This document shows, piece after piece, positions 32,934 through 42,625 of a stretch of 64,000 nt of DNA. The translations under genes and the position numbers were made by a program. A model generated the notes under the pieces. That model did not search any database. It saw nothing but the letters and a program-made list of their open reading frames with translations, and was not told where the DNA came from. Origin of the DNA: Tilletiaria anomala UBC 951 (Eukaryota; Basidiomycota; Exobasidiomycetes; Georgefischeriales; Tilletiariaceae); NCBI RefSeq assembly GCF_000711695.1, contig NW_013547009.1, positions 178,229 through 242,228 on the forward strand. The letters run 5' to 3'. Each line of letters begins with the position of its first letter. The first letter of the stretch is position 1.

Positions 32934-34577
32934 ATGTCAGAAGTACCAGAACGGACCGCCTCGGGCTCGAAGAAGCCGGAGGAGAGAGCGTCGAAAAGAG
33001 CGCGGATCGAAGAGCCCGCAGGCGAAGGTCGGTCATCAACTGCTCCAGCTGGGGTCAGCGATCCCAGCCATGAGGATGAGCGTAACCAGGACGGACCGAA
33101 CCAGCGCAATTTGAATAGGAATACATCACAAGACCTCCGGAAACGGTTGACTCATATCGAAGAAGGCCAGACAGTGCTGCTGGAACTACCGTCCGGCAAC
33201 ATCAAACCCGTTACCATGCTTGCAGGCGCATCCATCAATCTGGGCAAGTTCGGCAGCTTTGAGGCGGATGACCTTATCGGGCTACCGTATGGCCTCACCT
33301 ATGAAATCGACGACCACAATGAAAATGACACGGGTGGCACGAGCAAGGGCAAAGGAAAAGGAAAGGCACGGAGCGGAAGACTGCGCGCCGTGGTTAATGC
33401 GACGCTCTCAGAGCTCCAAGAGACAGACGCGACGAACGAGTTCATCAACGACGAAAATGCTTCGCAGGCCCTGAACCACCTTGATATTCGAGCTCTGAAA
33501 GAGGCGGGAAAGACAGGCGAGGATATTATCAAGATCGTCACAGAGTCCAACTCGAGCTTCTCGCAAAAGACTGTCTATGCGCAGGACAAGTTCGTAAAAC
33601 GAAAAGCGCAAAAGCACCTCAAGCTCTTCACCCCGCTCACCCCCTCGGCGCACAACGTCACCACGTGGAACTTCCTTAAAAATGCCGACCGCGTGCGCAA
33701 TCTACGCGCAGATTCGCTGGCGCAAATGCTCTCCATGGCAGAAGTGCGCGCCGGCGGGAAGTACCTCGTCGTCGACGCGCTTGGCGGCTTGCTGACGGGT
33801 GCTATCATCGAGCGCGTCGGTGCCGACGGACGCGTAATCTTGCTTAACGATAACGACTCGCCGCCGACGCTAGAGCTGATGACGACGCTTAACCTCCGGC
33901 AGGCGACGGTCGACAACGTACTGCGTTCTCTCAACTGGGCCCAGGCGGAGGAGAGCTGGTCGCTTCGTGAGTGCAAACAAGAAAGCGCTTGTCTTGCCTT
34001 TTTGCTGTGTTCAATGCTGACATTGTCTCACTCAACTGCACTGCTAGCTGAACTGCCTACGGAGATCGAAACGCTGCAGCGAGACGGTCAACCCGTGAAT
34101 ACACGCGAGAAGAGCAAGATCAAAAGGCGTCGAGCGACGTTCGCGATGATCGCTGAGACCAGGCGCGAGTTCTTCGAGGGAGACTTTGACGCGCTGCTCA
34201 TCGCTTCGGACTATGAGCCATTCTCGATCTTCTCGAGACTCGTCCCGCGCCTCGCTGGCTCGGCAAGTATCGTCGTGCACAGTTGCTTTTTACAGGTGAG
34301 CAAGTGCGCTTTTCTTTGATGTTTGTTTTAGGGCTTTCATTAGCCTCAAATAAGCGCTGATGATCATTCCTCTTGTAATTCCGATGGAGCACAGCCGCTG
34401 ATGGACGCACACGCTCGCATGCGCCTGAAGCCTGAATACCTCAACATATCCGTCAGTGAACCGTGGCTGCGGCGCTACCAAGTGTATCCGGGACGCATGC
34501 ACCCCGAGATGAATACGAGCGCGACGGGAGGTTATCTGCTACATGCCATCCGGGTGCTGCCGGAGGAAGATCCGTGA
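32934..34577 (+). CDS. TRM6: tRNA (adenine-58-N1)-methyltransferase non-catalytic subunit Trm6/Gcd10
   Basis: Partner of catalytic Trm61; the heterotetramer makes m1A58 in nuclear tRNA, needed for initiator tRNA stability. Exons 32934-33966, 34048-34295 and 34395-34577 give 487 residues. The N-terminus is charged and nuclear-signal-like (KKPEERASKRARIEEP). Gcd10 features follow: HIEEGQTVLLELPSGNIKPV, LGKFGSFEADDLIGLPYGLT, SQKTVYAQDKFVKRKAQKHL, then a Rossmann-like half with GGKYLVVDALGGLLTGAIIE that lacks a good SAM-binding loop, as expected for this subunit. The last exon ends in GGYLLHAIRVLPEEDP, the usual C-terminus. The first intron (81 bp) is stop-free and in frame. It converges on the next gene, with 87 bp between stop codons. 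Confidence 0.92.
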
Positions 34578-34664
34578 GAAATTCATGCTTGTGCGAAGGA
34601 GTGCATGTATGTCACATCTACACTGAAGGGAGACGAATCGCCTTGCATTGAATCGCAAGAGATG

Positions 34665-36989
34665 TTAATGGGCACACCGATCAGCTTGTTGCAATGTATA
34701 TGCTTCTTCACGCTGCCTCTCAATCTCCTCGTTCAGCGCCCGGCTCCCTGCAACAGCGAAGCGATGAAGTGACGAATGCTGTCAATCTGAGGATGGGTAT
34801 GACATTGATGTATTTCATAGGGCTGCTGCGGAAGGACTTACATGCCGCGCCAAGAAAGTCCTCGCACATCCTCCGCCTGTCGTCGACGGAAGCGCGCAAA
34901 AAAGCCTGCAGGTCGCCGCTGCGCAAGAGCAGCGTCTGCGCAGCGAATGCGTTCAGAAGTGGTGCTAACGCCTTGATCTCCGCCTGTGAATGAACTTGCG
35001 CTTCTGCTTGCGTCGGCGCTGCCGAGTGGTCCTCGATGGCGGCGCTGGCATCCAGGAGCTGAAGAGCGCGCTCGCGCTCTCTCCACGCACCATCACTGCT
35101 GCGCATGCGCATCGCATCGAGGCGCGCGCGCACGAACGCGGCGGCGTTTGTGGGGCTCGTGGCGCAGTGTACAACGAGCTCGACTCCGAGGCCGCGCGGG
35201 CGCAGGTGCTGAGGGAGGATGGTGTGCTCGAGCGTGCTCCGTAACGCCTCGATGGCCATTTGCACGGGCGGAGTCAGTGGGAGGCGCATGCCGCTGCTGG
35301 TGTACTGCTCAACGATGATGTACAGCGTACTGAAGCGGCCTGACGCTAGGACGCCGAGTAGAGATGCACTGGGCGAGCAGTCGTTGTCGCTGCTGGCGTG
35401 GTCGTAGTTATGTACGGCGCTCGGTAAGAGGACGGACTTGATGAATATCACAGCCGTCGTACAGTCGAGCATGACGTCGACACCTGTATCCTCGCCATCT
35501 TCATCGTCTTCTGTCGAGCGCTCGACGAGATGAACGCGATGCTGGTGCGACAGGGCTTTGCTTATGGCTAGATTTTGGAGCAGCTTGAGCGAGACGAGAC
35601 AGCTGATCAGAGGGCGCTCAGACACAGATAGTGGCGGTGGCGATGGCTGCTGCTGTGCATTGCTGTGGGGCGCAAGCGGGCTCCCGAAGGGCTTCTCTGG
35701 GTGCGCTCCTTTGTCTGTGGTTCTAGCAAGCTGCGCAGAACCCAACAGCGGAATAGTGATGCGTTTTTCGACAGATGATGCTGCTGCTGCCCCTCGTGCG
35801 AGAGGCGCACTCGCTTCTGGGCCTTCATTTGGCGCGATCAAGGCCATGCGGGAGAAGAGCTGTCGCGTGCGGTCATTGCGCGATTGAAGCCATGTGTGCA
35901 TCTCATCTTGCACCACAGAGCAGATCTGTCTGGCTGTATGCGAGCGTTTCGCCGATTTGGCCTGGGTTTCTGCAGCGGCGGAAGGGGCCGTGAGAACGGG
36001 CTGGGGAGACGAACTTGGTGGGCATACTGCATGTGATACTGTGAAAGCTACAGTATGATTCTCCGTCAGCTCGCGTCGTATAGAACTAGTGTTTTCCACT
36101 GTGCACAGCAGCTGACGGGCATTAGTAGCGGTCTGCTGCAGACATGGAATCCGGAGCGTAAAGCGATCCAGCGTGGCCTGGCTGTCGTCAAAAAGTGGTA
36201 CACATGGGAGCTTCCGCGCTACAGAGAGAGGTGAGAATCAGCCAAATCACAAAGTAGCGATACGAGCGGAGCGGCAGGAAAAGCAAGGCAAGGTCAGCAT
36301 GGCCAGCGTCTCGTCTCCAAGCATTGAGGAATCCGTGTGGTAGAGTACTAGCGAGCCAGATGTCGCGAAGAACAGGAGAGAAGCTCACACGCCTGCAACA
36401 TTAGTCCAGCATCTCGCAGAGACATGATCCTGTCCTGCACGCCCACGTCGGGGTCGGAGGAGGTGAGCGTGACGGCAAGCTTGACAGCGCAGCGGACTTT
36501 GCGCGCCGCTTCAGGGGATATGCTACAGAGCTGCACACCGCCACGTCTTTTTGGCGGCGAGGAGCTTGAAGTGGCGAAGGCGTCTTGCTCTTTCTGCCCC
36601 CCGCTTCGCTGCCGCTTTTGGATCAGCTTGCCGAACACTTGCTCGTCGAGGTCGAACTCTTCATCTGGGATGCACAAGACGCCGACATCGTAAAGCGCGA
36701 GCGTGGCGTTCGTCTTGTTGCTGTTGGGTGCAGCAGATGCTTGTGCGTTTGGTGCGGCAGCTGCAGCATCGGCACAGTCAGGGTCATGAGATATGGAGGA
36801 GGCCCTGAATGCTGCAATCAGCTTTGCGCTCAAAAGCAGCTCGCTGGACGACGAGCAGGCTGGTGAGATATGGGGAGGCAGTTCTAACAACGTATCGTGG
36901 CGCTCTGCAATACTGTTCCAGATCAGTGCGGACCACGGAAGGGATGGCTGTATGCGGCGCCGGGAGGGAATGGAGTCCGCGTCAGGCAT
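34665..36989 (-). CDS. Candidate XPF-like meiotic ZMM protein (SHOC1/Zip2 type)
   Basis: Three exons (36989-36389, 36218-34842, 34747-34665) close in frame to 686 residues. The middle part has alternating beta-strands and helices resembling a degenerate XPF nuclease fold: VDVMLDCTTAVIFI, then RFSTLYIIVEQY, a long helix, and GLGVELVVHCATS. The acidic ERK-x3-D nuclease motif is absent. Near the C-terminus, LLNAFAAQTLLLRSGDLQAF with LRASVDDRRRMCEDFLG resembles a helix-hairpin-helix (HhH2) as in XPF, FANCM and the ZMM protein SHOC1/Zip2. An XPF-like fold with HhH but no catalytic residues is the SHOC1/Zip2 pattern. The N-terminal third is poorly conserved. The last exon (ALNEEIERQREEAY) is inferred from a strong GTAAGT donor. 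A frame at 37028-37429 (-) could contribute an upstream exon. The fold reading is by eye. Confidence 0.5.
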
Positions 36990-38565
36990 GATCAGAGGCT
37001 ATATGCTTGTGCCCCTTCAACGGGGGTTCATCCCGCACGCTTCAAGAGTGGCGACGCAGGACGAGTTGGGCAGATGGGGATGCTCTCGCTCACGACTGCT
37101 GTGGATTGTGCGGCTGCTGCAGCAGCGATAGCCGCGCGCAGCTCTTCGCGGAGCGCTTCCGTACCTTCTACATCTTTCTTCTGATTGCCATGGATGGGAA
37201 AGGCAACGTTGCCATGTTGGCGCGGGTTATCAGGCTCGCGGGCCTGCTGCGATAACATGCTGCATAGGTAATCTAAGTGCGTTAGCGGCGCTATGGATGA
37301 CGCAACAGGTCGGGTGATGGTGAAAGAAGAAAAAGAACACCTTTCTGCCCAGTCAATTAAGACAAGAGGGGACAACGGAGCCGATGATGGCGTTTGCCGT
37401 AAGTGCATAGAACCACTCATGAGCACCATCTGGTACTGCGACCCCTGACTTGGGAGGCTGGACTTCCTGTGCGCGGACGATGCGGATGGGATTTATCACT
37501 CGCGATAGCAAGCCGGGGGGAGTCCCTGAGTAGGTGGGAGAGCGAGCATGTCGGTGAGCCCTGAATGGAATGGAAAAGTTTATCTGAAGAGTCCACATCA
37601 CTGCAGTGCCCGAGCATGGAGCGTCGCGGGACGACTCATGGTGGGAGGCAGTACACCGCAGTCTCGGAGTTCCCGAGAGTCAGTGGGCGGCTGCGGCGTT
37701 GCGGTGGGGCAACCAGGTGGAACCTTTTTCTGTCGTTTTCCTTGGCAAAGCAGTGACTCTCGGACGGCTGTTGTCTGCCGTCTGGCTTGCATTCACCATT
37801 TGCATGCGGGCTTTGGATGCGTGTAGAATGGAGAGGCGAATGTGCAGGATTCGTCAATTTTTAGTAGGATGGCTGGTCTCTTTCTCGCCCTCGCCTCTCC
37901 CTCTTTTGGAGCAGGCTCGGGACCGGCGGGCCGGCCGCCGGACCGGGACAGAATTTGCTGGATCCCCGAGCATCGGAATCTGGAATTTCGCTGCAGGCTG
38001 ATGGGATAATTGTTGGGGTTGCACGGCCAGCAGCAGGCTGCACTGTTCTTGCGCTGCTGAATTCCTGCTGAAGTTGAGTGAAGGTGAGGGTTGGATCACT
38101 GCTTTGTACTTTTGCCACGGCGCCATTCTTGTTTTGCATGCCTCTATGTTGTCGCAGATGCTGGTTGGCCCGACTTTGCTCGTTCACTCACACTACCACC
38201 CATTGCAATCGAAGAACCCTTTGATGATACATTATTGATGTTGAAATATCTTCATTCCTTTCCATCGTTTTATCACTATCATCAACCCAATCCTCCTTTT
38301 TTCCTTGCCGTTCCCCCTTCACGTCACCCACCTTTCTTCAGAGAGACCATTGCATTGCAACTTGCCCGCCGCTGGTCGGTTGTGCAAGCTCTCGCCCCTT
38401 TGCTATTTACGAGTCCGCCTCCTCCCGCTTCTTCTTTACGTCTACGACACCTCCTTTACATCCCTCGAGCGACGGACTCACCATCACCTTACACCTAGCG
38501 CTGGCCGCTATCGGATGCATTCGGCTCCTCACCCCTCGAAAAAGACGTCCAAAAAACACGGATAA
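36990..38565. other. Divergent intergenic region with pyrimidine-rich promoter
   Basis: A 1.6-kb gap between the ZMM candidate (-) and a Ser-rich gene (+). A minus-strand open frame at 37028-37429 has a plausible tail (LREELRAAIAAAAAAQSTAV) and may be an upstream exon of the ZMM candidate, but I could not find a convincing splice. From about 38240 to 38500 the plus strand is strongly C/T-rich, typical of a promoter and transcription start in this genome. Confidence 0.5.
38240..38500 (+). promoter_or_regulatory. Pyrimidine-rich core promoter of the 817-residue Ser-rich gene
   Basis: The plus strand is dominated by C and T, with repeated CCTCC, TTTCC and CCCTTC runs, ending about 65 bp before the start codon. 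Such CT tracts mark transcription starts of many fungal genes. No TATA box is apparent. Confidence 0.5.
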
Positions 38566-41019
38566 ATGTCCACATCCTCGAGGCCCGTCATCAGCAGCAC
38601 TACGCGCGGTGTGCCTCTGCAACCCCGGCGTTTGCGCAACAAGAGCGGCGGTACCACACAGAGGTCTGCCACCAGCCCGACGGACAGGTCGAGAGGCTTG
38701 CGTCACTCCAAGTCGTGTGCTTCCCTCACATGCAAAACGAGTGCACAGCAAAAGTTGCAGCCGCCTGTAACGCCAGGCTTCCACTTGCCTACCACAATGC
38801 ATGGTGGACCCCTGACGCCGCAACAGAGGCAGGAGGAGCAGTCCCCTCCTCTACCATTGACGGCATCCATGCTCGGGGATCTGGCGGACTCGCTACAGAC
38901 GCCCAAGTCTTACGCTGGTGCTTTTGCCTTTTCAGCACCATCTGCTAGGCCAGCCGTTCCTGCTCTTATCCGCCACACGACCCCGCTTACACCCAAAGTG
39001 GGGAAAGCAAGGAACAGGGCCGACATGCAGTCCGAATCGGCCTGGGCCGTTGCCAACGACGAAAGTGACCAACGCTTGCTGCCGGAGGACATGTCCGGGC
39101 CCGAAGCTTTCCAGTGTTTCGTTGGACAGTGGCAGCAGCACGAGCAGTACGAGGATCCCAAGGTGCTCACTGCGAACGCTGCAGCAGCCGCAGCAAAGAA
39201 AAAGCACATGACACAAGCCGAGCTGATGTTCAAGCGCTGCTCCTTCCTATACGCCAAGGAAGCAGTAGCCAACGTCAACACCTCTAAGACAGCACCTTCC
39301 ACCCCTGTGCCCGTCACTGCCAAGAAGAAGAACGCGAGCGCCGCCACTGCATCGGCAGCGGGACAAGCTCGCTACATCGCAGGCCCCAAGCACCTGCAGG
39401 ACCTGCAGAGACTCCGACGCGCCGTCCAGGCTCTCGATCGCGAGTACGCCACCTTCATGACCAGACGCCAAGAGGAGCAGGACACTGTTGCTACGGAACC
39501 CCGAAAGAAGATGCCACAGTCGATGGTCAAGCGCAAGCCGGTGCCGATCGTGTACGAGTTCGATGGCAAAAAAACGAAGGGAAGTGCGTCCGGCACCGCG
39601 CCCGCCGAAGCAGCTCGCCTAGCGCACATTCAGTCGGCCGACAACATGGGCGCCGTGTTGGACCGTGCATTCTGCTCGCTCACCGCTTTCATGCACCAGC
39701 TCGAGGTGATCGAGCCTCCCACGCCGGTCGACGCCACGCATGCGCATGCCAACCGTAAGGCTGAGGCTGGAGCTGAAGCTCATGTTCTCACCATCATCCC
39801 AAGCATCGCGGACCATACTGGCGCTGCTGATGAAGAGGAGGACTGCCCTCTCAGCGCTATCGGCGCCATCCACGCTACGCCGCTGCCGGGTAACCTATCC
39901 GCCGCTGGCACCAACCTCTACCTCGAGGAATCCAGCAGTGACAACGAAAACGGGTGCGGCTACACAACTGCCCGCGCTGCTTCCTCAGCGCCGCATACTC
40001 CTACCCATCGTCGCACGCAGTCCGACTCGCGCAGCGTGCAGGATAAGCGTCGCGCGCGGCGCACCGTTGTGTGTCACGGCCACTCCCAGTCTCTTGGCAG
40101 CAGCTTTGACTTTGCTAACCTGCTCGGCCAGGCCTTAGCTGGCGACGTGGTCGCTGCTGACTCCATCGGCGCGCACAATGTCAACGCCCTGCCACACCTC
40201 GTGCAAGCCCCTCCTCGGAGCCCGATGCCTACCACCGCCTCAGCCGCCGCCTTGACGCCTCGTGCGAATGACTTTGCCTGTGATAGGACGCCAATTGCTG
40301 CCAGCTACGGCGCGGTGCTCGTCCAGCAACCGTGCCTCTCATCCGGTCCACCGCGCCTCGACTCGATTCAGATCACCCCCATCGCCGAGATGTTCTTCGA
40401 CGGTGAATCATGGGGATCGTCAACGTCCCTCGCGTCGCCTGAAGCGAACAAGGCCTCTCATGCCCGTGCCGCTGACGTAGGATCCCCGCATCGCTACGAC
40501 AGCGCTCGTTTCGACTGCGGCGCATCCGACTCGATGGTCAGCGACGGTGAAGGCTATTCACTCGGTGCGTTCAAGTGGGAAACCGACTCGGACGACGGGA
40601 GTATCAGCAGCATCGACAGTGTCAGGACTCTCGACGACGATGCAAGTACAGACAACTGCACCAGCACGAGCCTCGCTGCTGGAGCCGCCCTCCCACCGCT
40701 GCCGTGGTTCCGCAAGCACAGCCACTCGCGCAGCGACGGCGTCTCCGCTGCCGACAAGCAGCAGACTGCGCTCGACCTGCTCATCGCCCAGTTTGGCTTA
40801 CCCGAAGATCGCAAACTCAAAACGCGCCCCCCGCCTGCGCTCAGGTTGGCTTCTTCCTCGTCATCCTTGGCCGCGTCCACGGCCACGGTTGGCGGTGCTG
40901 CTAGTAGACATCTGCACCAGCAGAGCGCAGACGCCCTTGTCCACCATCGCGTCCTCCCTGCTGAGCTGCCTGTCACCCCGCTGACTGCCAAGCAGCAGGT
41001 GGCTCGACGCTACTACTAG
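38566..41019 (+). CDS. Ser/Ala-rich low-complexity protein, unknown function
   Basis: Intronless frame of 817 residues starting at the first in-frame ATG after a CT-rich leader. Composition is rich in Ser, Ala, Thr and Pro with many TPxxR-like and RRxxS-like sites. Ordered islands include EDMSGPEAFQCFVGQWQQHE (about residue 180), the helix QAELMFKRCSFLYAKEA and QDLQRLRRAVQALDREYATF (about 270-290). Another helix follows around residue 360 (MGAVLDRAFCSLTAFMHQLE). The C-terminal part has acidic Ser/Asp patches (SDSMVSDGEGYS) and LDLLIAQFGLPEDRK. There is no catalytic motif, signal peptide or membrane segment. I do not recognise a family; a phosphorylated regulator is the most one can infer. A short SGP-acid-AF motif is shared with the Ser-rich protein at 11319-15653. 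Confidence 0.78.
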   Translation: MSTSSRPVISSTTRGVPLQPRRLRNKSGGTTQRSATSPTDRSRGLRHSKSCASLTCKTSAQQKLQPPVTPGFHLPTTMHGGPLTPQQRQEEQSPPLPLTASMLGDLADSLQTPKSYAGAFAFSAPSARPAVPALIRHTTPLTPKVGKARNRADMQSESAWAVANDESDQRLLPEDMSGPEAFQCFVGQWQQHEQYEDPKVLTANAAAAAAKKKHMTQAELMFKRCSFLYAKEAVANVNTSKTAPSTPVPVTAKKKNASAATASAAGQARYIAGPKHLQDLQRLRRAVQALDREYATFMTRRQEEQDTVATEPRKKMPQSMVKRKPVPIVYEFDGKKTKGSASGTAPAEAARLAHIQSADNMGAVLDRAFCSLTAFMHQLEVIEPPTPVDATHAHANRKAEAGAEAHVLTIIPSIADHTGAADEEEDCPLSAIGAIHATPLPGNLSAAGTNLYLEESSSDNENGCGYTTARAASSAPHTPTHRRTQSDSRSVQDKRRARRTVVCHGHSQSLGSSFDFANLLGQALAGDVVAADSIGAHNVNALPHLVQAPPRSPMPTTASAAALTPRANDFACDRTPIAASYGAVLVQQPCLSSGPPRLDSIQITPIAEMFFDGESWGSSTSLASPEANKASHARAADVGSPHRYDSARFDCGASDSMVSDGEGYSLGAFKWETDSDDGSISSIDSVRTLDDDASTDNCTSTSLAAGAALPPLPWFRKHSHSRSDGVSAADKQQTALDLLIAQFGLPEDRKLKTRPPPALRLASSSSSLAASTATVGGAASRHLHQQSADALVHHRVLPAELPVTPLTAKQQVARRYY

Positions 41020-41535
41020 TCGCTGTGTTTCTCGCGCGCTAGTGTAGGCCGTTAACGTCATTCACACATACGCACAGATCTACCACCTTCATGCATGTTT
41101 TATCACACACGCTCGTCTTACTATTTCCTAGCGTATTGCTACATATAACAGCTACACATGCTCTTGCGTCTGTCCCTGACCACGTTGCGGCCCTTGTGGA
41201 GGTGAAAATGCATCATCTAGACGCAAGGAAGCGTCCCAGATCCGAGGCCACCATGAACTGACCTGCACCCCGGGTCTTGGTCCTTTCGGATTGCAAATGA
41301 GGACGTGCGCATGTTCTGGCGCTTCGTTACACTCAGAAGGTGCTGGTATGAGCAGTCCTCTGCAAAGCGGGAGCATGACAATGCTCCAGTTGCTTGCATT
41401 ACCTCTCCGGAGTATCCAAGCCAGCTGATGAAAAACCTCGCTATGTCGGCGTCTTCAGACGAGACTGGCATGGATACTCCACGCAAGTGGAGAGAGAAAG
41501 AGGCTTACCAAGCCAAGGGCAGGATCTCACGTGTT
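41020..41535. other. Convergent 3' region
   Basis: A 516-bp space between the stop of the Ser-rich gene (+) and that of LSM1 (-). Its first 150 bases are AT-richer and C/T-rich and look like 3' UTR. No gene seen. Confidence 0.55.
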
Positions 41536-42238
41536 TCAATACCCGTCGCCTTCGCCTCCCTGCTCACAAAAGCCTTTTTCTCGCCTCAGCACCGCTGCTT
41601 TTCGGGCCTCTGCCTTTGCCCGTTTTTCTTGCTCGGCTGCGTGCGCTGCTAGTAGCTGCTGAATCGAGCCTTGCGGTAGCGGCGCCGCGATTTCTGGTGG
41701 GATTTCGTCTTCCCTGTCTAGATCCTGAATTGTGTTCGTGCGGCCAGTGTCATTCGGTCAGCTGACTCCGACCCAACCCAGGCAACTGCTGAGGGGTACC
41801 TTGTACTCACCACTTCACCCATCAAAACGACGTTCTCTCCTCGAACTAGGAAAATTCCCCTTGGAATGTCCCCATAGTGATTCCCAATGAAGACTCTTTC
41901 GAATGTGTCCGAAAGAACAAGATTTGCTGAAGTTTCATTCATGGTCTCGTTCAGCTCGATGTAATTGCAGCGTCACTTTTGAGGAGCGGAGCCGTGCAAA
42001 GGGACTCACCAAATTGATCATACGACCGTAGCACACCGACAAATTTCCGGCCGTCACGCAGGGCGATCATGACTTTTTCTGTGTGTACATTGCATGCGAA
42101 AGTGATGAAAAAACGCTCTTTCAAGGTTATCGGATACGACGTGCAAAGTACGACATGTAACTCACTGTCTACGCAGTCGACCAGCGAGCCAGATGTGGTG
42201 AAGGCGATGTTCGCCGCGATAGCTCCTGCCGCTTCCAT
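41536..42238 (-). CDS. LSM1: Sm-like protein LSm1
   Basis: Subunit of the cytoplasmic LSm1-7 ring that binds deadenylated mRNA with Pat1 and promotes decapping. Four exons (42238-42166, 42078-42010, 41926-41811, 41724-41536) join to 148 residues with consistent phases. The Sm fold is complete: FTTSGSLVDCVDKKVMIALR with DGRKFVGVLRSYDQFG (Sm1), then ANLVLSDTFERVFIG and GIFLVRGENVVLMGEV (Sm2). The YGDIPRGIF segment and the DLDREDEIP start of the tail distinguish LSm1 from other family members. The C-terminal tail is helical and Ala/Lys/Glu-rich (QEKRAKAEARKAAVLRREKG), as expected for the extension that crosses the LSm1-7 ring. It diverges from the PHD-finger gene; both could share a promoter. 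Confidence 0.95.
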
Positions 42239-42625
42239 GGTGGCAGCAAAGACCAGGATACCGGCGCTCGCAGGGCACCTATGATCCTACCTTCTTGCTG
42301 GCTTTTTGATGCTGATTAGCTTTGTAACAGGCAGGTTATTGTGAGTGCCATGTAGGTCTGTCGACTCCAAAAAGGCAGTGTGCACATGGTGAGCGAAGCA
42401 AGCCGCAGAGGGAGACTCTCATTCTCATCATAACCCGGCCGAGTATACGCGCATATAGCGTGTCGCGAGACCATTGCGGATCAACGCAACCAACAATCAC
42501 GTCGGCCACATCTCCCAAGTAACCCCTCTCGCATACATCATGGTAACGCTCAAATTACAACACCTGTTACTGCGCGCAAGGGTCACATACCGAGTGACTG
42601 CAAAGCAACCGACAACCACAGAATA
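42239..42625. promoter_or_regulatory. Bidirectional promoter LSM1 / SPP1
   Basis: This 387-bp space lies between divergent start codons. No TATA box or recognised motif; it contains no gene. Confidence 0.55.
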
